A stretch of DNA of 64,000 bases from Obscuribacter phosphatis_A (GTDB lineage Bacteria; Cyanobacteriota; Vampirovibrionia; Obscuribacterales; Obscuribacteraceae). The notes under the pieces were generated by a model. It saw only the letters and a list, made by a program, of their open reading frames with translations. It was not told where the DNA came from and did no database searches. The stretch lies in NCBI GenBank assembly GCA_017303615.1, contig JAFLCK010000003.1, positions 124,001 through 188,000 on the forward strand. Reading direction: 5' to 3'. Positions 62,587 to 64,000 of this stretch are shown here, one piece after another; the stretch's first letter is position 1, and each line of letters begins with the position of its first letter. A program made the translations under genes and the position numbers.

Positions 62587-63618
62587 ATGGCGAACCTTGC
62601 TAGAAATCCCGAACAACCCTCTTATCAGGCCCTCGAAGACCGAGAAGGGCGGAAAGGGGCAAACGAACAAAGCGAACCAGATTCGCTCTATATGAGACTG
62701 GTAGACGAAGTCGGCTGCAGAGATTTCAACAAGACAAATTTCAAAACTTGCGATGTAAGCAGTCTAGACCTGCCCATACCCGGTACTACTTCGCTTGAAA
62801 GAGTGAAGCTTTCCGACGGCTCAGAAGCCAGCTATAGAGTGCACATTCCTAAAGACTACGACGCCAATAAACCATTGCCTGTGGTGCTAATGTTTCACGG
62901 CTATGGTCGCACACCGTCACAGGGCGGTGCCGAAAGAGGCGCCGCCGGTATGGAAGAAGTAACTGGTCTGAGCCAACTGGCCGACAGCGAAGGCTTTATC
63001 GCCGTCTACCCGGAAGGCAACCCGGAGAGGTCCTACTCTTGGAACAACGGTCAGTGGTTCTTCTCAGGTCGCGACGATAAAGAGATGACCAATAAGATAC
63101 TTGATACGGTACAAGAAAAACTGGCAGTTGATAAAGACCGAATCTATATTGTCGGTTATTCGCAAGGCGGCAGCTTTACCCACAATATAGCCAACAAACT
63201 ATCTGAGCGAGTGGCTGCTGTAGTCGAGAACGCCGGCTGGATGACCGGAAAGGAAGATCTGCCCAAGAGACCTTTTCCCATTCTTTCAATTCAATCCCGC
63301 ACCGATGATACAGTGCCCTATGACGGCAACCCTTGGTATAGCATTACCATGAAACCGGAAAGCTATACCCAAGACTTCTATCGCCGCGCCAACGGTATTG
63401 CGGGAGAGCCGGAGGTAGCCACCAGAGTAGGTTTGGACAATACAAAAATTGAAGAATATACCTGGAGAAACAGTCAAACTGGAAACCAGGTAAAGACAAT
63501 GGTCCTTAACGGACAAGGTCATCTCTGGTATGGTGGAAAAGGAGCGGAAGGCACCGCCATTGATACCACTAGAGAAGCCTGGAATTTCTTGAAGCAGTTT
63601 CGCCGCGTCGAAAGATAG
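62587..63618 (+). CDS. PHB-depolymerase/LpqC-like esterase (alpha/beta hydrolase)
   Basis: The 343-residue product has the alpha/beta-hydrolase core with the oxyanion segment FHGYGRTP, the nucleophile in GYSQGG (S192), Asp240/241 (SRTDD) and His312 (NGQGHLWYGG). The layout matches the LpqC/poly-3-hydroxybutyrate depolymerase group (COG3509), which often acts on feruloyl or acyl esters. The N-terminal 50 residues are polar (RNPEQPSYQALEDREGRKG), and no signal peptide is seen, which is unusual for this group. The substrate is unknown. It shares a very short divergent spacer with folC. Confidence 0.82.
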   Translation: MANLARNPEQPSYQALEDREGRKGANEQSEPDSLYMRLVDEVGCRDFNKTNFKTCDVSSLDLPIPGTTSLERVKLSDGSEASYRVHIPKDYDANKPLPVVLMFHGYGRTPSQGGAERGAAGMEEVTGLSQLADSEGFIAVYPEGNPERSYSWNNGQWFFSGRDDKEMTNKILDTVQEKLAVDKDRIYIVGYSQGGSFTHNIANKLSERVAAVVENAGWMTGKEDLPKRPFPILSIQSRTDDTVPYDGNPWYSITMKPESYTQDFYRRANGIAGEPEVATRVGLDNTKIEEYTWRNSQTGNQVKTMVLNGQGHLWYGGKGAEGTAIDTTREAWNFLKQFRRVER

Positions 63619-63674
63619 ATCATCTAGGAAAAGTCGTATAGTATAGAATGGTCCTCATTTTAGAGAGAACCAAC

Positions 63675-64000
63675 TTGACATTATTTACTCGCAGAAATCT
63701 AGTCGATAGCAGACGGGTGCACGAGGGCGGCATCATCTCGTTGCGGGTGGACAACCTCAAATCGGAGGAAGGACACGAAGCAATCAGGGAAGTGGTGGAA
63801 CATAACGGCGGAGTGGTGATTGCCTGCCAACTAGAGCCCGACACCGTACTTTTGGTTAAACAGTACCGCTACTCAATAGACAGTGAATTACTCGAATTAC
63901 CTGCCGGCCGAATCGAGAAAGGTGAAGATCCCTTTCCGGCGGCCCAAAGAGAACTGACAGAAGAAACCGGCTGGCAAGCTCAAAACTGGCAAGAAATAGG
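63675..64000 (+). CDS. NUDIX hydrolase (ADP-ribose pyrophosphatase-like), cut by window end
   Basis: The visible 108 residues have the start LTLFTRRNLVDSRRVHEG and a full NUDIX box (GRIEKGEDPFPAAQRELTEETGW) with the invariant G-x5-E-x7-R-E-x2-E-E-x-G. VVIACQLEPDTVLLVKQYRYSI precedes it, as in ADP-ribose pyrophosphatases. I prefer TTG 63675 because GAGAGA lies just before it and family members start there. An in-frame ATG at 63648 sits on a TATAGAAT box and is less likely. The 3' end is beyond the window. Confidence 0.85.
   Translation, partial: MTLFTRRNLVDSRRVHEGGIISLRVDNLKSEEGHEAIREVVEHNGGVVIACQLEPDTVLLVKQYRYSIDSELLELPAGRIEKGEDPFPAAQRELTEETGWQAQNWQEI

Noticed and set aside
63648..63674. Upstream ATG for the NUDIX gene
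   Set aside because: It overlaps a TATAGAAT-like box and has no ribosome-binding site; the TTG at 63675 has GAGAGA just upstream.

Overview
This window carries about 52 protein-coding genes and one tRNA, densely packed on both strands, with no rRNA, insertion sequence, CRISPR array or prophage. The likely source is a non-photosynthetic bacterium close to Cyanobacteria (Melainabacteria/Vampirovibrionia, perhaps Obscuribacterales-like). This is an inference. LysA and the long form of NusB resemble cyanobacterial versions from memory, AhcY has the short cyanobacterial/archaeal-style C-terminus, and no photosynthesis gene is visible. Lipoproteins, a Tad-type pilus protein and many secreted or TPR proteins suggest a didermic cell.

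Layout. 1-7.1 kb: ahcY, a secreted protein, eno, a zinc-ribbon protein, a radical SAM protein and an eIF-2B-family protein. 7.1-11.2 kb (minus): an M50B-like membrane protease, bifunctional ftcD and a glutamate-dehydrogenase-family gene whose catalytic lysine is histidine. 11.3-13.8 kb (plus): an EamA transporter and a Gln/Ala-repeat protein, ending in a strong bidirectional terminator. 13.8-17.2 kb (minus): ruvB, a YibE/F protein, cdsA and tRNA-Ser(GCU). 17.3-25.7 kb: a GT2 glycosyltransferase, galE, a PgpH-type HD phosphodiesterase, a tandem-MshEN-like protein, rsmD, nusB and ftsY. 25.7-36.6 kb: an acetyl-CoA-synthetase-like enzyme, a large Ser/Thr kinase, a same-strand pdxR-pdxS-pdxT cluster, serS and membrane proteins. 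36.7-41.8 kb (plus): a YraN protein, an unknown protein behind a possible RBS-masking hairpin, lysA, cdaA and an unknown secreted protein abutting cdaA. 41.8-45.7 kb (minus): pyrF, rpmE, a GerMN lipoprotein, a DUF2993/LmeA-like protein and a LuxR-type response regulator. 46.0-58.6 kb (plus): the most unusual stretch. 58.6-64 kb: folC, a carboxypeptidase-regulatory-repeat protein and an HExxH lipoprotein (minus), then an esterase and a truncated NUDIX gene (plus).

The most unusual unit is a five-gene plus-strand run at 45983-54575. A TPR protein overlaps by 4 bases a divergent RNA polymerase beta subunit. After that come a two-TM pilin-like protein, a secreted coiled-coil protein and a replication-relaxation-type winged-helix protein. 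A TadG-like pilus protein and another secreted protein follow under their own signals. The beta subunit has neither rplL before it nor rpoC after it. It keeps the two conserved active-site lysines but is altered in fork loop 2, in the rifampicin pocket and in the conserved NMQRQ element, and it ends in a charged extension of about 290 residues. I propose it as a candidate alternative beta subunit tied to a surface or pilus programme. Whether a canonical rpoB exists elsewhere in the genome cannot be seen here.

Other themes. Cyclic di-AMP synthesis (cdaA) and probable breakdown (PgpH-type) are both present, and cdaA is coupled to an unknown exported protein where other bacteria have cdaR. Vitamin B6 synthesis carries its own MocR regulator and a triple 9-bp repeat at the regulator's start. 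Several genes have short perfect direct repeats or hairpins immediately upstream of the start codon, which may be a local mode of regulation or slippage variation.
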